NCBI RefSeq assembly: GCF_003946555.1
Contig: NZ_RHOO01000011.1
Span: 1 to 64,000, forward strand
Reading direction: 5' to 3'
DNA from: Companilactobacillus hulinensis
Lineage (GTDB): Bacteria > Bacillota > Bacilli > Lactobacillales > Lactobacillaceae
Length of the DNA: 64,000 nucleotides
Under the pieces are notes generated by a model. That model worked only from the letters and a program-made list of their open reading frames with translations. It did not search any database and was not told the DNA's origin. The stretch's first letter is position 1, and the number at the start of each line of letters is the position of its first letter. Of the stretch, positions 8,491 through 17,317 are shown piece after piece. Both the position numbers and the translations under genes were made by a program.

Positions 8491-8594
8491 GAGTGCAATA
8501 AAGCATGTTCAATTTTTGAGCATCAAAATAAACAGGGGATGTAATCCGATTTTGGATTACATCCCCTGTTTGGTTTCAGTGAAGAACATACTTA
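8491..8594 (+). repeat. R3 palindromic element, copy b (fills the gap between two stop codons)
   Basis: It starts GAGTGCAATAAAGCATG right after a TAA stop. It contains the perfect hairpin AACAGGGGATGTAATCC / GGATTACATCCCCTGTT around TTTT and ends at the stop codon of the convergent ABC gene. It probably acts as a terminator in both directions. The TAATCCGATTTTGGATTA core is identical to copies a and d, while the outer stem differs. Confidence 0.8.
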
Positions 8595-9380
8595 CTACGA
8601 ACCGGCGCTCTCATATGCAGAGATGCCTTTATTCCAAATCGAGATAGATATGAATAAAAGTACAATTGAAATAACAACTAAACCACCCAAATTGAAAACA
8701 ATATTCTTATCAGTCAAAAAATAGCTTGCAGGATAAAAAGCCGTGAAAGCGAATGGAATTATAAAAGAAATTATCCAACGTACAACGTTATTAAAAATTG
8801 AAACGGGATACCTTGCAAAATCGTTGAACATATAAAATAAATAAGAAATCGCACCACTCTTCTTCATCCAAAAAGCCATTGCTGAAGTTCCAATCTTCAA
8901 TGATGTGTAAATTGAAGTCACAAACGGGATCGATAGAATAAAGAGTAACAGCTTGACCCAAGTCCAATGTACAGTTCCTGTCGTCATGACCAATAAAATA
9001 ACACCGACTAATAACTCGCCAAAGGCATCAACTTGAAAAGTTTCTACTAAAACATGAAAGAGCGGATTAACTGGTCGCGTTAGATATTTATCAAATTCCC
9101 CTTTTCGAACCAGTCGTTGTCCTACCGCCCATAGATTATCAAAGAAAAGATGATCTAATCCTTTGGGAATCAGTGCAAATCCATAGATGAATATAATCTG
9201 CTGCAAACTCCAACCATCCAGTTTGGGAATCTGACTAAAAATAATCTTCAAAAAAACTAAATTCAGACCCTGATTTAACAAAACACCAAAAACTCCAACA
9301 AAAAAGTCAGCTTTATATTCCATTGTTTGTTTCAAATATTGCGCAATAAAAATCTTCTCTAAACGGAAAACACGTTTCAT
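8595..9380 (-). CDS. ABC-2 family transporter permease (PF06182-like), second subunit
   Basis: A 261-residue membrane protein with six helices and the pattern IIFIYGFALIPKGLDHLFF..RLVRKGEFDKYLTRPVNP, typical of the ABC2_membrane_6 permeases that form heterodimers with a sister subunit. It lies one base after the preceding permease gene and is the last gene of a three-gene operon (ATPase, permease 1, permease 2). The complex sits in the cytoplasmic membrane and is probably an exporter; the substrate is unknown. Confidence 0.85.
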   Translation of the reverse strand: MKRVFRLEKIFIAQYLKQTMEYKADFFVGVFGVLLNQGLNLVFLKIIFSQIPKLDGWSLQQIIFIYGFALIPKGLDHLFFDNLWAVGQRLVRKGEFDKYLTRPVNPLFHVLVETFQVDAFGELLVGVILLVMTTGTVHWTWVKLLLFILSIPFVTSIYTSLKIGTSAMAFWMKKSGAISYLFYMFNDFARYPVSIFNNVVRWIISFIIPFAFTAFYPASYFLTDKNIVFNLGGLVVISIVLLFISISIWNKGISAYESAGS

Positions 9381-9381
9381 A

Positions 9382-10200
9382 TTAACCTCCCTGAATACTC
9401 AAATGCTTGATTGCGAAGTACCAAATTATCTTAGAAAGAACAATAAAGAAAACAAGCCAGAATATTTGTAAGAATAGCATTGAGACAATCATTTTTGGTG
9501 AATACTTTCCCAGGTACATCATAACTGGTGTATAAAGTAACGATGAAAAAGGTAAGAACTTAAAAATATTTTGTAAAACTGCAGGGAAAAACGCTAAAGG
9601 TACTAGAGTTCCTGACATAAAAACAACCAGAGCGTTTTTTAAAAGGTTCGAGCCCCAAAGATTGCGAAAGAAAAAAGCAGTAAAACTGAAACAAAGATTG
9701 AAATAAAAGTTAATCAAATACGCAATAATAGCACTAATGAAATATAACAAAATGTTAATCCAATTTACTGCCGGTGCATTCTGTCCCAAGATCTGATAAG
9801 CAACAATTCCTCCGAAGAACGGCAACATCAATAATCCAAGATTAATAATCTTATTGCCAATTTCTTCGTAAAAATAATTAGCGGCAAAATTAATCGGCTT
9901 CAATATTCGCATGGCAATTGAACCATCCTTAACCTCATCCCCGACACTAGTGGAACTATCGCTACTAGTCAGAACTCCCGTAAAAAAGCTTAAGAATATA
10001 TACAGCACCATTTCAGGAAACGTGAAACCATTCAAACTAGAATTGGCACTTGAAGTAAATACGGCTTTCCACAAAAAATAAGTTACAAACGCACCTAAGG
10101 TATTACCAAGCAAGTAAATTATGAAGTTGGAACGATAAACGGTTGCTTCTTCGATCCCAGCGACAATAAAGGGGCGGTATCTTCTAAGATAGCTGCTCAT
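9382..10200 (-). CDS. ABC-2 family transporter permease (PF06182-like), first subunit
   Basis: A 272-residue membrane protein with six helices. The block SSTSVGDEVKDGSIAMRILKPINF corresponds to the R-K-G-E-x-D-x-x-L-x-R-P-x-N block of the sister subunit. It overlaps the ATPase gene by 17 nt and is followed one base later by the second permease gene, so the three genes are translationally linked. It resembles exporters annotated as ABC-2 type with unknown cargo. Confidence 0.85.
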   Translation of the reverse strand: MSSYLRRYRPFIVAGIEEATVYRSNFIIYLLGNTLGAFVTYFLWKAVFTSSANSSLNGFTFPEMVLYIFLSFFTGVLTSSDSSTSVGDEVKDGSIAMRILKPINFAANYFYEEIGNKIINLGLLMLPFFGGIVAYQILGQNAPAVNWINILLYFISAIIAYLINFYFNLCFSFTAFFFRNLWGSNLLKNALVVFMSGTLVPLAFFPAVLQNIFKFLPFSSLLYTPVMMYLGKYSPKMIVSMLFLQIFWLVFFIVLSKIIWYFAIKHLSIQGG

Positions 10201-11200
10201 GTTCTTGTGCCTCTTTTCGGAAAATTTGACGAACTATTTCCTCAATGTCGGCATCTTTAACACTAATATCTTTAACCTCAACCTGCGCCAGAGTTAACTT
10301 CAAAATATTAGGAACAGATACCAAACTATCGTCGAACTTAGCAACTACCGTATTCCCTGTTTGTCTTATCTCAACAGGTACCGGCAAAGTTGAATAATCG
10401 AGTTTTGCTCCGTCATTAGAATCAACTAGCTCGAATTCCACTTCTCTTATCCGACCAAATTGCCCTTTCAATTCTTTGATCGTACCATCAAACACTTCCG
10501 ATCCTCGATCGATCATAAAAATTCGATTACAAAGTAATTCGATGTCATCCAAATCATGAGTTGTAAGAACGATAGTGGTTTTTTCTTCATGATTGATTTG
10601 TGCAATTGCCTTACGAATATTGTCTTTAACCGAAACATCTAATCCAATTGTTGGTTCATCCAAGAACAATACTTTGGGATTGTGCAACAATGAAGCCGCA
10701 ATGTCAGCTCTCATTCTTTGTCCCAAAGACAGCGTACGAACTGGACTCGTAATGAACTCATTCAGGTCCAAAATTTCATTAAGGAAATCCATTCTCTTAT
10801 GAAATTCCTTTTCCGGAACATCATAGATTTCTTTTAAAACAGAGTATGTTTCTTGAAGCGGCAAATCCCACCATAATTGTGTTCTCTGGCCAAAGACCAC
10901 TCCGATATCCTTGACGTAATTCTTACGATCCTCTTGGGGAATTTTGCCGTTGATTCGACAAAATCCACTTGTTGGTGCCAGAATCCCCGTCAGCATCTTA
11001 ATCGTTGTTGACTTACCAGCACCATTAGCCCCAATAAATCCCAAGATTTCACCTTGCGGTACTTCAAAGCTCAAATCTTTAACAGCTTCAAAAGTTTGGT
11101 ATTGCGGGTGAATTAATGATTGAAATGCTCCAATTAATCCGGGAGCTTTAGTAGTTTTTTTAAAATTCTTTTGTAGATGCGAAACTTCGATCATTGCCAT
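10184..11200 (-). CDS. ABC transporter ATP-binding protein (ABC-2 exporter)
   Basis: A 338-residue ATPase. Walker A is GANGAGKST near residue 58, the signature is LSLGQRMRAD, Walker B is VLFLDEPTIGLD and the H-loop is TTHD. An extra C-terminal domain of about 80 residues follows, usual for ABC-2 exporters. The start ATG at 11200 is preceded by GGAGGGGGGAC; a second ATG two codons later is possible. It powers the two permeases encoded downstream. The mntH terminator at 11282-11341 separates this operon from mntH. Confidence 0.92.
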   Translation of the reverse strand: MAMIEVSHLQKNFKKTTKAPGLIGAFQSLIHPQYQTFEAVKDLSFEVPQGEILGFIGANGAGKSTTIKMLTGILAPTSGFCRINGKIPQEDRKNYVKDIGVVFGQRTQLWWDLPLQETYSVLKEIYDVPEKEFHKRMDFLNEILDLNEFITSPVRTLSLGQRMRADIAASLLHNPKVLFLDEPTIGLDVSVKDNIRKAIAQINHEEKTTIVLTTHDLDDIELLCNRIFMIDRGSEVFDGTIKELKGQFGRIREVEFELVDSNDGAKLDYSTLPVPVEIRQTGNTVVAKFDDSLVSVPNILKLTLAQVEVKDISVKDADIEEIVRQIFRKEAQEHEQLS

Positions 11201-11281
11201 GATCCGTCCCCCCCTCCATCTTTTTAGTAAACGGTTACATACGTTTCAATACTACCCGTCTACCGCTTATAGTCAAGCGTC

Positions 11282-11341
11282 AAAAAGGAGCCATACCCTA
11301 CTTGATATAACAATCTCAAGTAGAATATGGCTCCTTTTTTT
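11282..11341 (-). terminator. Terminator of the usp-mntH transcript
   Basis: A long hairpin, AAGGAGCCATA..CTACTTGA with TCAAGTAG..TATGGCTCCTT, flanked by A-run and T-run, so it can act in both directions. In context it ends the usp-mntH transcript ahead of the ABC operon. Confidence 0.85.
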
Positions 11342-11400
11342 ACAATTAATAAAATATTTTTATAGACGAATCACAGATCAATCTTAAGAATAGATACTTA

Positions 11401-12969
11401 TTATTCTTCTGCTACTTTGTCAGCAGCCAAACTTTCTCTTAATCGCTTATTACCCTTGTGAAGATCGATCACTGTCCATACAAGCAATGCCAATACAGCG
11501 GCAATTAAGATGTAGGCGATAACACGAGATGCATCAACTTCACTGGCACCAGGATTATCTCCGAAGAATGCCAAAATCTGATCTGGCAAACTGATCAAGT
11601 TAAGAATGGTCAAGCCAATGACTGATAACCAGCCTAGTCCCTTGACCCACCAGCTATTCTTGAATCTCTTACCCATTTCCATTTCACTATCTGTCATCAT
11701 CAACAATGGCAACATTGAGAATGGTAAGGCAAAGGCTAAGAATACCTGAGAATTATTCATTAAGTTATTCAGCGCCGTATGTTCATCGACAGCACTCTTA
11801 CCGCTTGTCAACATAACACAGATCAATACAGGAATAACTGAAATCAAACGTGTTACTAATCTTCTCAACCATAGAGGCATCTTCATGTGAACGAATCCTT
11901 CCATGATTACCTGTCCAGTCAATGTACCAGTAATGGTTGAATTCTGACCTGATGCCAATAGTGCGACAGCAAATAATGTTGAAAGAATACCTGACTTAGC
12001 AACGCCGATCAAAATACCATTACTTAGAGTTGATGTATCTGATAAAGCTTCAAACAAACCGAAGAATGATGGGTCTTTTACGGCACCATTCTTAAATACA
12101 GCAACACCCATGATCAATAGCAATGCGTTAACAAAGAAGGCAGCTGTTAATTGAATATTTGAATCCCAAGCTGAAAACTTAACGTTTTGAGCAACTGAAT
12201 CTTCATCATTGTGATCAACTTTACGTGTTTGTGAAATAGCTGAATGCAAGTACAAGTTGTGAGGCATAACGGTCGCACCAATGATACCTAATGAACCACT
12301 AAGTGGTGTCATACCAGCGACTCTATCGCTTGTTGAAAGTGTCTTGGCACTTGGAACTAATCCAACGATAACTGCTCCCCAATCAGGCTTTGACAATGCA
12401 ACTTGATATACGAAGACAAATAAGATAACTAAAATCAAACAAACAACAATTGCTTCAATTTTTCTGAAACCAATTTTTGTTAATAATAACAATACCAAAA
12501 CATCTAATACGGTAATGAATACCGCAATAATCAACGGTATGTGAAACAACAGGTACAATGCAATGGCGGCACCGATAACTTCAGCGATATCAGTTGCCAT
12601 AATTGCAAACTCTGTCAAGATCCATAATACAATTCCTAATGCCTTACTCGTTCTGGCTCTAATGGCTTGCGCCAAGTCCATACTGCTTACAATCCCTAGT
12701 TTAGCAGCCATATATTGTAATAACATGGCAATTAAACTAGAAATTAGAATAATTGACATTAGCATATACTGAAAATTCTGACCACCGGTAATTGATGTTG
12801 ACCAATTACCTGGATCCATGTAACCAACCGCAACTAATGCGCCTGGTCCTGAATAAGCTAATAATGTCTTTAAAAATCCTTTGTTCTTTGGTACTTCAAC
12901 CGTCCCATTGATTTCTTCTAGTGAAGGACCGTTGGCGTATTGGATCAGTTTATGCTTATTTTCTGCCAT
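11401..12969 (-). CDS. mntH: Divalent metal cation transporter MntH (Nramp family)
   Basis: A 522-residue proton-coupled Mn(II)/Fe(II) importer of the cytoplasmic membrane with about eleven helices. The metal-binding motif DPGNW is in helix 1 (YMDPGNWSTS near residue 52) and MPHNLYLHSA in helix 6. The start ATG at 12969 follows AAAGGAG by 6 nt. It lies 30 bp after a universal stress protein gene and shares its promoter. A TTAGGTACATCTAA site upstream of that pair and a related one upstream of mntR suggest MntR control. Lactobacilli use high manganese for oxidative-stress defence. Confidence 0.95.
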   Translation of the reverse strand: MAENKHKLIQYANGPSLEEINGTVEVPKNKGFLKTLLAYSGPGALVAVGYMDPGNWSTSITGGQNFQYMLMSIILISSLIAMLLQYMAAKLGIVSSMDLAQAIRARTSKALGIVLWILTEFAIMATDIAEVIGAAIALYLLFHIPLIIAVFITVLDVLVLLLLTKIGFRKIEAIVVCLILVILFVFVYQVALSKPDWGAVIVGLVPSAKTLSTSDRVAGMTPLSGSLGIIGATVMPHNLYLHSAISQTRKVDHNDEDSVAQNVKFSAWDSNIQLTAAFFVNALLLIMGVAVFKNGAVKDPSFFGLFEALSDTSTLSNGILIGVAKSGILSTLFAVALLASGQNSTITGTLTGQVIMEGFVHMKMPLWLRRLVTRLISVIPVLICVMLTSGKSAVDEHTALNNLMNNSQVFLAFALPFSMLPLLMMTDSEMEMGKRFKNSWWVKGLGWLSVIGLTILNLISLPDQILAFFGDNPGASEVDASRVIAYILIAAVLALLVWTVIDLHKGNKRLRESLAADKVAEE

Positions 12970-12999
12970 AACATTCTCCTTTAACATGAATCCCTATTT

Positions 13000-13440
13000 T
13001 TAACGTACAGTCATAACTGAAATCGGTGCATATTTGGTCATATAAGCAGCTTGCGAACCAAAATGCTTTCTAATACCCTTCTTTGATAAGGATCCGATGA
13101 CAAGTAGATCTGCCTTTGTTTCTGGAATAACTTCTTTAACAATCGTCTCACCTGGATCACCTTCAGCAATAAACATTTCAACATGCTTTACCCCCGCTTC
13201 CAATGCTACAGAACGATATTCTCTTATGTGTTCTTCAAGTTCAGCTCGTTCACCGTGGACATAATCCTTAGTTAGAACTTGAAAAACGTTCATCTCATCA
13301 TTTTCCAAAATTGAAGTAATGATCAAAGTTGAATCATCATTGATACATCTTCTCATTGCATAACGAAATGCTAATTGTGCATCATCTGAATCATCAACAC
13401 CTACTAAAACTCTATCAAACGTATTTTTTGATTTTGACAC
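13000..13440 (-). CDS. Universal stress protein (UspA family)
   Basis: A 146-residue single-domain Usp. It begins FDRVLVGVDDSDDAQLAFRYA and ends DLLVIGSLSKKGIRKHFGSQ.. ISVMTVR, the ATP-binding loop region, though the spacing of the classic G-x2-G-x9-G motif is not exact. The start is GTG at 13440, eight bases after AAAGGAG; the GTG at 13449 overlaps that site. It is the first gene of the usp-mntH operon, an arrangement that suggests a link between stress response and manganese uptake. Confidence 0.88.
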   Translation of the reverse strand: MSKSKNTFDRVLVGVDDSDDAQLAFRYAMRRCINDDSTLIITSILENDEMNVFQVLTKDYVHGERAELEEHIREYRSVALEAGVKHVEMFIAEGDPGETIVKEVIPETKADLLVIGSLSKKGIRKHFGSQAAYMTKYAPISVMTVR

Positions 13441-13502
13441 CTTTATCACTCCTTTCCACGACCCTAATTCTATATCAAATTATCAAACTGTAAAGAGTTT
13501 TG

Positions 13503-13516
13503 TTAGGTACATCTAA
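13503..13516. promoter_or_regulatory. Probable MntR operator upstream of usp-mntH
   Basis: TTAGGTACATCTAA is an imperfect palindrome. Its reverse complement TTAGATGTACCTAA matches the site in front of mntR (TTAGACATGCCTAA) at 11 of 14 positions. Location in the mntH-side promoter region fits repression by manganese-loaded MntR. Confidence 0.65.
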
Positions 13517-13709
13517 TAAAAAAGTACAATTGTTTTAATTAATAACAAAAAATGAAATCGTTAACTATATTGATTTAACAATATCTATCTTCAAAATGAA
13601 AGCCCTTGAAATATTTTTGAATTTCTTTATTAAAGGCATTTGTGGACACTTCGTCTACTTTTCTCGGTTCATAATATAGAAGATTATTTAAACTATTCAA
13701 AATAAAGTC

Positions 13710-13759
13710 TTAGACATGCCTAATTTATCATTGACACAACGTGTTGATAAAAATACTAT
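13710..13759 (+). promoter_or_regulatory. mntR promoter with an operator-like palindrome
   Basis: TTAGACATGCCTAA (13710-13723) lies just upstream of a -35 TTGACA (13731-13736). A 17-bp spacer and the -10 TACTAT (13754-13759) follow. The palindrome matches that of the divergent usp-mntH promoter, so mntR is probably self-regulated. Confidence 0.65.
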
Positions 13760-13790
13760 TAAAGTATCAAAGTGAATTCTGGTGATTATT

Positions 13791-14453
13791 ATGAACGACT
13801 TGAACTTTTTGAAACTGATCTACGAACTCGGCGGCGATACTCACAATGTAAGCAATGGTGATATTGCTAAGAAATCTAACCTTAGCAACGCTTCTGTAAC
13901 TGAACGAACTAGGCATCTGTCTGACACGACTTCATATTTGACCTATAAGCGATACTACGGTACCAAATTGACATCAGATGGTATAAACAAAATAAAGCCA
14001 TACATCCAGCAACAACGGCTCTTGGAGGTATGGCTTGTTAATGAACTCGGGAGTTCTTTGGACTTCGCGTATGAAGAAGCTGGTAAATTGACCAATCAAG
14101 TGGATACTAACTTCATTGATAAACTAAATTCATATCTAGATCGACCTCAACATTGTCCACACGGTAATGTCATCCCTAACAACAATGGCGAATCAACGGA
14201 TCATTATTATCTATTAACTGACAATTTCGATTTCCAGGATGTATTGACCATTGAGAGCTTTACTGAGGATTCCACAATTATCGGTATGCTAGAAACTATC
14301 GATATCAGAATCCATGACCAGATAAGTGTCCTTGATTTCGTAGATGACACGTTGATCATTCTAAATAAGAGAACCAATACTAAACAACTATTGCCAAAAT
14401 CATTGGCTGATTCTATTAGAGTAAAAAAAACAAACCCAGTCGTTATTGACTGA
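13791..14453 (+). CDS. mntR: Metal-dependent transcriptional regulator MntR (DtxR family)
   Basis: A regulator of 220 residues. The N-terminal winged helix is seen in NGDIAKKSNLSNASVTERTR. A dimerisation domain carries the metal-binding E-E-A and C-P-H-G motifs (AYEEAGKL, QHCPHG), and an FeoA/SH3-like C-terminal domain follows (about residues 145-215). The ATG at 13791 is preferred because GGTG precedes it; a GTG three codons upstream is possible. It faces the usp-mntH operon and both promoters hold the same palindrome. It should repress manganese uptake when Mn is plentiful. A terminator overlaps its last codons. Confidence 0.9.
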   Translation: MNDLNFLKLIYELGGDTHNVSNGDIAKKSNLSNASVTERTRHLSDTTSYLTYKRYYGTKLTSDGINKIKPYIQQQRLLEVWLVNELGSSLDFAYEEAGKLTNQVDTNFIDKLNSYLDRPQHCPHGNVIPNNNGESTDHYYLLTDNFDFQDVLTIESFTEDSTIIGMLETIDIRIHDQISVLDFVDDTLIILNKRTNTKQLLPKSLADSIRVKKTNPVVID

Positions 14454-14462
14454 GTTTGTTTT
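14424..14462. terminator. Bidirectional terminator between mntR and gap
   Basis: ACAAACCCAGTC, a short loop, then GACTGAGTTTGT, with A-run before and TTTT after. It overlaps the mntR stop codon and serves both convergent genes. Confidence 0.85.
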
Positions 14463-14470
14463 GCGTTTCA

Positions 14471-15499
14471 TTAGTCTAGTGTTGCGAATTTCTCAAGTGA
14501 ACGAATCATTTGTGCTGTAAATCCTGATTCATTGTCATACCAGGCAACGGTCTTAACAACTTGACCAGCTCCTGATCCAACGATTTGTGTCTGTGTTGGA
14601 TCGAAGACTGAACCGTAACTTGTTCCAATAATATCTGATGAAACGATCTCATCGTCATTGTATCCAAATGATTCACTATTATCAGTATATTTCTTCACAG
14701 CAGCGTTAACTTCATCGACTGTTACTTCAGAATCAAGCGTTGTTACTAATTCAGTTACTGATCCAGAGATCACAGGGACACGTTGAGCATGTCCATCTAA
14801 CTTACCTTGTAGTTCTGGAATAACTAATCCAAGTGCCTTGGCAGCTCCAGTTGAATGAGGAATAATATTTTGGGCAGCAGCACGGGCAGCACGGACATTA
14901 CCATTACGTTCTGGACCATCCTGTAGCATTTGAGTAGCAGTATATGCGTGAACTGTTGTCATAGAACCAGCATTGATACCGAACTCTTTATTAACCGCAT
15001 TGGCCAATAGTGCAATACAGTTCGTTGTACATGAGCCAACTGATGCAATACGTACATCGTTTGTTAATGTATCTTCGTTAACACCATATACGATCGTAGG
15101 CATTTGGCCTGATGGAGCTGAGATCATAACTCTCTTAGCACCGGCATCAAGATGAGCTTGTGCCTTTTTAGTTGATGTATAGAAGCCTGTACACTCAAGT
15201 ACAATATCTACACCGTCACTTTTGACCCATTTCAAATCTTGAGCATTCTTTTCTGCGTAAACAGGAATTCTCTTACCATCAACAACGATTGCATTATCTT
15301 CATTGGTGATTGAATCAATCTTAAAGTTGCCATGAGCAGTATCATATTTCAACAAGTGTGCCAGCATATGTGGTGATGTCAAATCATTGATTGCAACAAC
15401 CTCAAGATCTGTCTTGCCTTGATCATGTAATGTAGCAATTCTTCTAAATGCTAGACGACCAATACGTCCGAATCCGTTAATACCAATTTTTGTTGTCAT
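14471..15499 (-). CDS. gap: Type I glyceraldehyde-3-phosphate dehydrogenase
   Basis: A full-length 342-residue GAPDH (glyceraldehyde 3-phosphate + NAD + phosphate to 1,3-bisphosphoglycerate). It has the N-terminal dinucleotide loop [14 protein letters not shown], the catalytic Cys in [10 protein letters not shown], and the conserved WYDNESGF near the end. The start follows AGGAGG. It is monocistronic and divergent from a LysR-type regulator. In most lactobacilli the main gap gene lies in a cggR-gap-pgk-tpi cluster, so this may be a second, separately regulated enzyme; only a search of the whole genome can tell. Confidence 0.92.
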   Translation of the reverse strand: MTTKIGINGFGRIGRLAFRRIATLHDQGKTDLEVVAINDLTSPHMLAHLLKYDTAHGNFKIDSITNEDNAIVVDGKRIPVYAEKNAQDLKWVKSDGVDIVLECTGFYTSTKKAQAHLDAGAKRVMISAPSGQMPTIVYGVNEDTLTNDVRIASVGSCTTNCIALLANAVNKEFGINAGSMTTVHAYTATQMLQDGPERNGNVRAARAAAQNIIPHSTGAAKALGLVIPELQGKLDGHAQRVPVISGSVTELVTTLDSEVTVDEVNAAVKKYTDNSESFGYNDDEIVSSDIIGTSYGSVFDPTQTQIVGSGAGQVVKTVAWYDNESGFTAQMIRSLEKFATLD

Positions 15500-15624
15500 A
15501 ATATTTCCTCCTAAGATTTTCCTTCTCTTAACTTACAAGCACAGTATATGTTCAATTAGATATATAATAAACTACGAGAATGAGAATGTAGATATCTGAA
15601 AAAGTGATACCAAGGAGAATAGTT

Positions 15625-16509
15625 ATGAATACAGACACTTTAAAAATGATCATTGCCATTGTACAAACTGGTAGTATTTCCGGTGCTGCACAACAACTAG
15701 GCTATGCTCAATCAAATATTTCAGCACGTGTACATCAATTAGAAGAAGAATTGAAAACAACTATTTTTTATCGTACTAATCGTGGAGTTATTCTTACTGA
15801 TGCTGGAAAGAAATTCTATGATCGAGCTATCAATATCGTCAGTTTGACTGATGACACGATCAATCAGCTCAAGCATCCCAAAAATGTTGAAGGAAATCTA
15901 AAAATCGGTACTCTGCAATCGGCATCTGCAACATTTTTACCACCAATTCTTACGAATTATTATCGGAATTTCCCCAAAGTACGTTTGGCAATCCAAACTG
16001 GTAATCCAATGGATAACATCCGCAAAGTTCTTGATTATGAATTAGACGGCACCGTTATCGGTGAGAACATTGATAGATCTGGTTTTATTTCGATTCCTTT
16101 AACAACAGAAGAACTCTGCTTAGTATCCGCCAACCCTGGAACTCCAGACTTGAAGACAGCCTCTTTTCTAGTCTTCACAGTTGGCTGTATTTATCGTGAG
16201 ACAACTGAAGCATGGTTGCACTCACAAGATATCCCACTACACCATCCCATAGAATTCAACTATCTAGATGCCATAATGGCTAGTGTCTGTGCTGGATTGG
16301 GAATAAGTGTTGTGCCGAAGAAGATTGCTCAACCTTTCGTTGACCGCCATTTACTTTACATGACAGAATTGCCAGAGAAGTTTTCAACCATTCAATTGGA
16401 TTTTATTTATCGCAAAGATCATTTCGTTAATCGTTCATTTGAAGAATTCTTAAAGTTATTACGTGAGTTTTCTTCTGTGGGTGATACTAAAAAGGAAGTA
16501 CTTATTTGA
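15625..16509 (+). CDS. LysR-family transcriptional regulator
   Basis: A regulator of 294 residues. It has an N-terminal LysR helix-turn-helix (TGSISGAAQQLGYAQSNIS.. to LEEELKTTIFYRTNRG) and a substrate-binding domain from about residue 90. The ATG at 15625 follows AAGGAG by 7 nt and is preferred over a GTG at 15604. It is divergent from gap across 125 bp, so it may control that gene. The effector is unknown. It is followed by repeats only; no downstream partner gene is present. Confidence 0.9.
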   Translation: MNTDTLKMIIAIVQTGSISGAAQQLGYAQSNISARVHQLEEELKTTIFYRTNRGVILTDAGKKFYDRAINIVSLTDDTINQLKHPKNVEGNLKIGTLQSASATFLPPILTNYYRNFPKVRLAIQTGNPMDNIRKVLDYELDGTVIGENIDRSGFISIPLTTEELCLVSANPGTPDLKTASFLVFTVGCIYRETTEAWLHSQDIPLHHPIEFNYLDAIMASVCAGLGISVVPKKIAQPFVDRHLLYMTELPEKFSTIQLDFIYRKDHFVNRSFEEFLKLLREFSSVGDTKKEVLI

Positions 16510-16526
16510 TTCGATAGGATTTTTTA

Positions 16527-16711
16527 CGATTGTCTCCAGGATTGAGAATACTTGCCTGCTATGCGGACCTAATTGAGCCAAAAGTGCGGTCTCAATTCTC
16601 GGTTTGTAGACTTGTTAAAATCAACAAATCTACAAACACGCCCGGTGATGTAAGAGCATAGCTCTAACATCACTTTCATAGCAAGCAAATATTCTCAATC
16701 CTTACGACCAA
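16527..16711 (-). repeat. R1 palindromic element, copy d (left half of doublet 2)
   Basis: R1 in reverse orientation and the most diverged copy. Basal stem GATTGAGAATACTTGC pairs with GCAAATATTCTCAATC. Hairpin B is TTTGTAGACTTGTT..AACAAATCTACAAA and hairpin C AATTGAG..CTCAATT. The invariant blocks GGACC and TGCGGTC are kept. It sits directly downstream of the LysR gene. Confidence 0.75.
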
Positions 16712-16762
16712 TTAATTTTTTTGTTGGTAAAAACAATTATATAAAAGTTTTATTTATCGTGT

Positions 16763-16820
16763 AAAAAAGAGTTGTATCTTACTTGATGCTATTAAAGCAA
16801 GTAAGGTACAACTCTTTTTC
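16763..16820. terminator. Strong terminator inside the doublet 2 spacer
   Basis: AAAAAAGAGTTGTATCTTAC, TTG.. loop .., CAAG, then TAAGGTACAACTCTTTTT form a long stem with A- and T-runs on the two sides. It can end transcription from either direction between lysR and the ROK kinase gene. Confidence 0.8.
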
Positions 16821-16901
16821 TATGTATAATTACTATTCAAAAACTAACTAAATATATAAATTCTTAAGTTACTCCAAGCTTAATATTACACTAATGCAAA
16901 A

Positions 16902-17080
16902 TAGTCGGAAGAACTAAAAATAATCTCCCGCTATGAGAGTGGTGTTATGGCTTTAGCCATTACAGCACCAGACGAGTTTTAAGACTTACGAACCTTGTAA
17001 GTCTTAAAATCGAGATCCGAGACCGTACCTCAGGCTCGGGTCGGTCTGCATAGCAGGAGATTATTTTTAGTTCTGGAGAC
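16902..17080 (+). repeat. R1 palindromic element, copy e (right half of doublet 2)
   Basis: R1 in forward orientation. Basal stem GAACTAAAAATAATCTCC pairs with GGAGATTATTTTTAGTTC. Hairpin A is GTGTTATGGC..GCCATTACAGCAC, hairpin B TTTTAAGACTTAC..GTAAGTCTTAAAA and hairpin C ATCCGAG..CTCGGGT. All stems differ in sequence from those of other copies but remain paired. Confidence 0.85.
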
Positions 17081-17081
17081 G

Positions 17082-17197
17082 AAACGAGCTACAGAAGCCA
17101 GATTCCTGTGCCTGCTACGAATAACGAATGCACCGCTACGCGGTACCTTCATTATCCTAGGCAGTGCTCAGAATCTACCGGCTTCTTTCGCTCTCTA
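17082..17197 (-). repeat. R2 palindromic element, copy d
   Basis: AAACGAGCTACAGAAGCC.. to ..GGCTTCTTTCGCTCTCTA. It holds the conserved blocks CTGTGCCTGCTACGA and CTAGGCAGTGCTCAG. Inner stem GATAATGAAGGTACCGC.. pairs with its other arm ATAACGAATGCACCGC around CTACGCGG. It directly follows R1-e and lies 3 bp from R2-e, giving a tandem pair. Confidence 0.75.
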
Positions 17198-17200
17198 CCA

Positions 17201-17317
17201 AAACGAGCTTACAAGTAACAGTGTTCTGTGCTTACTACGACTAAAAAACGTAACACTTCGTGTTACGCTTCTTAGTCTAGGTAATGCTCAAACGCTCCCG
17301 TTACTTGACGCTCTCTA
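17201..17317 (-). repeat. R2 palindromic element, copy e, overlapping the ROK kinase stop codon
   Basis: AAACGAGCTTACAAGTAAC.. to ..GTTACTTGACGCTCTCTA. It has blocks CTGTGCTTACTACGA and CTAGGTAATGCTCA, and inner stem CGTAACACTTCGTGTTACG. On the minus strand the TAG stop of the kinase gene forms its first bases (TAGAGAGCG). Confidence 0.75.
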
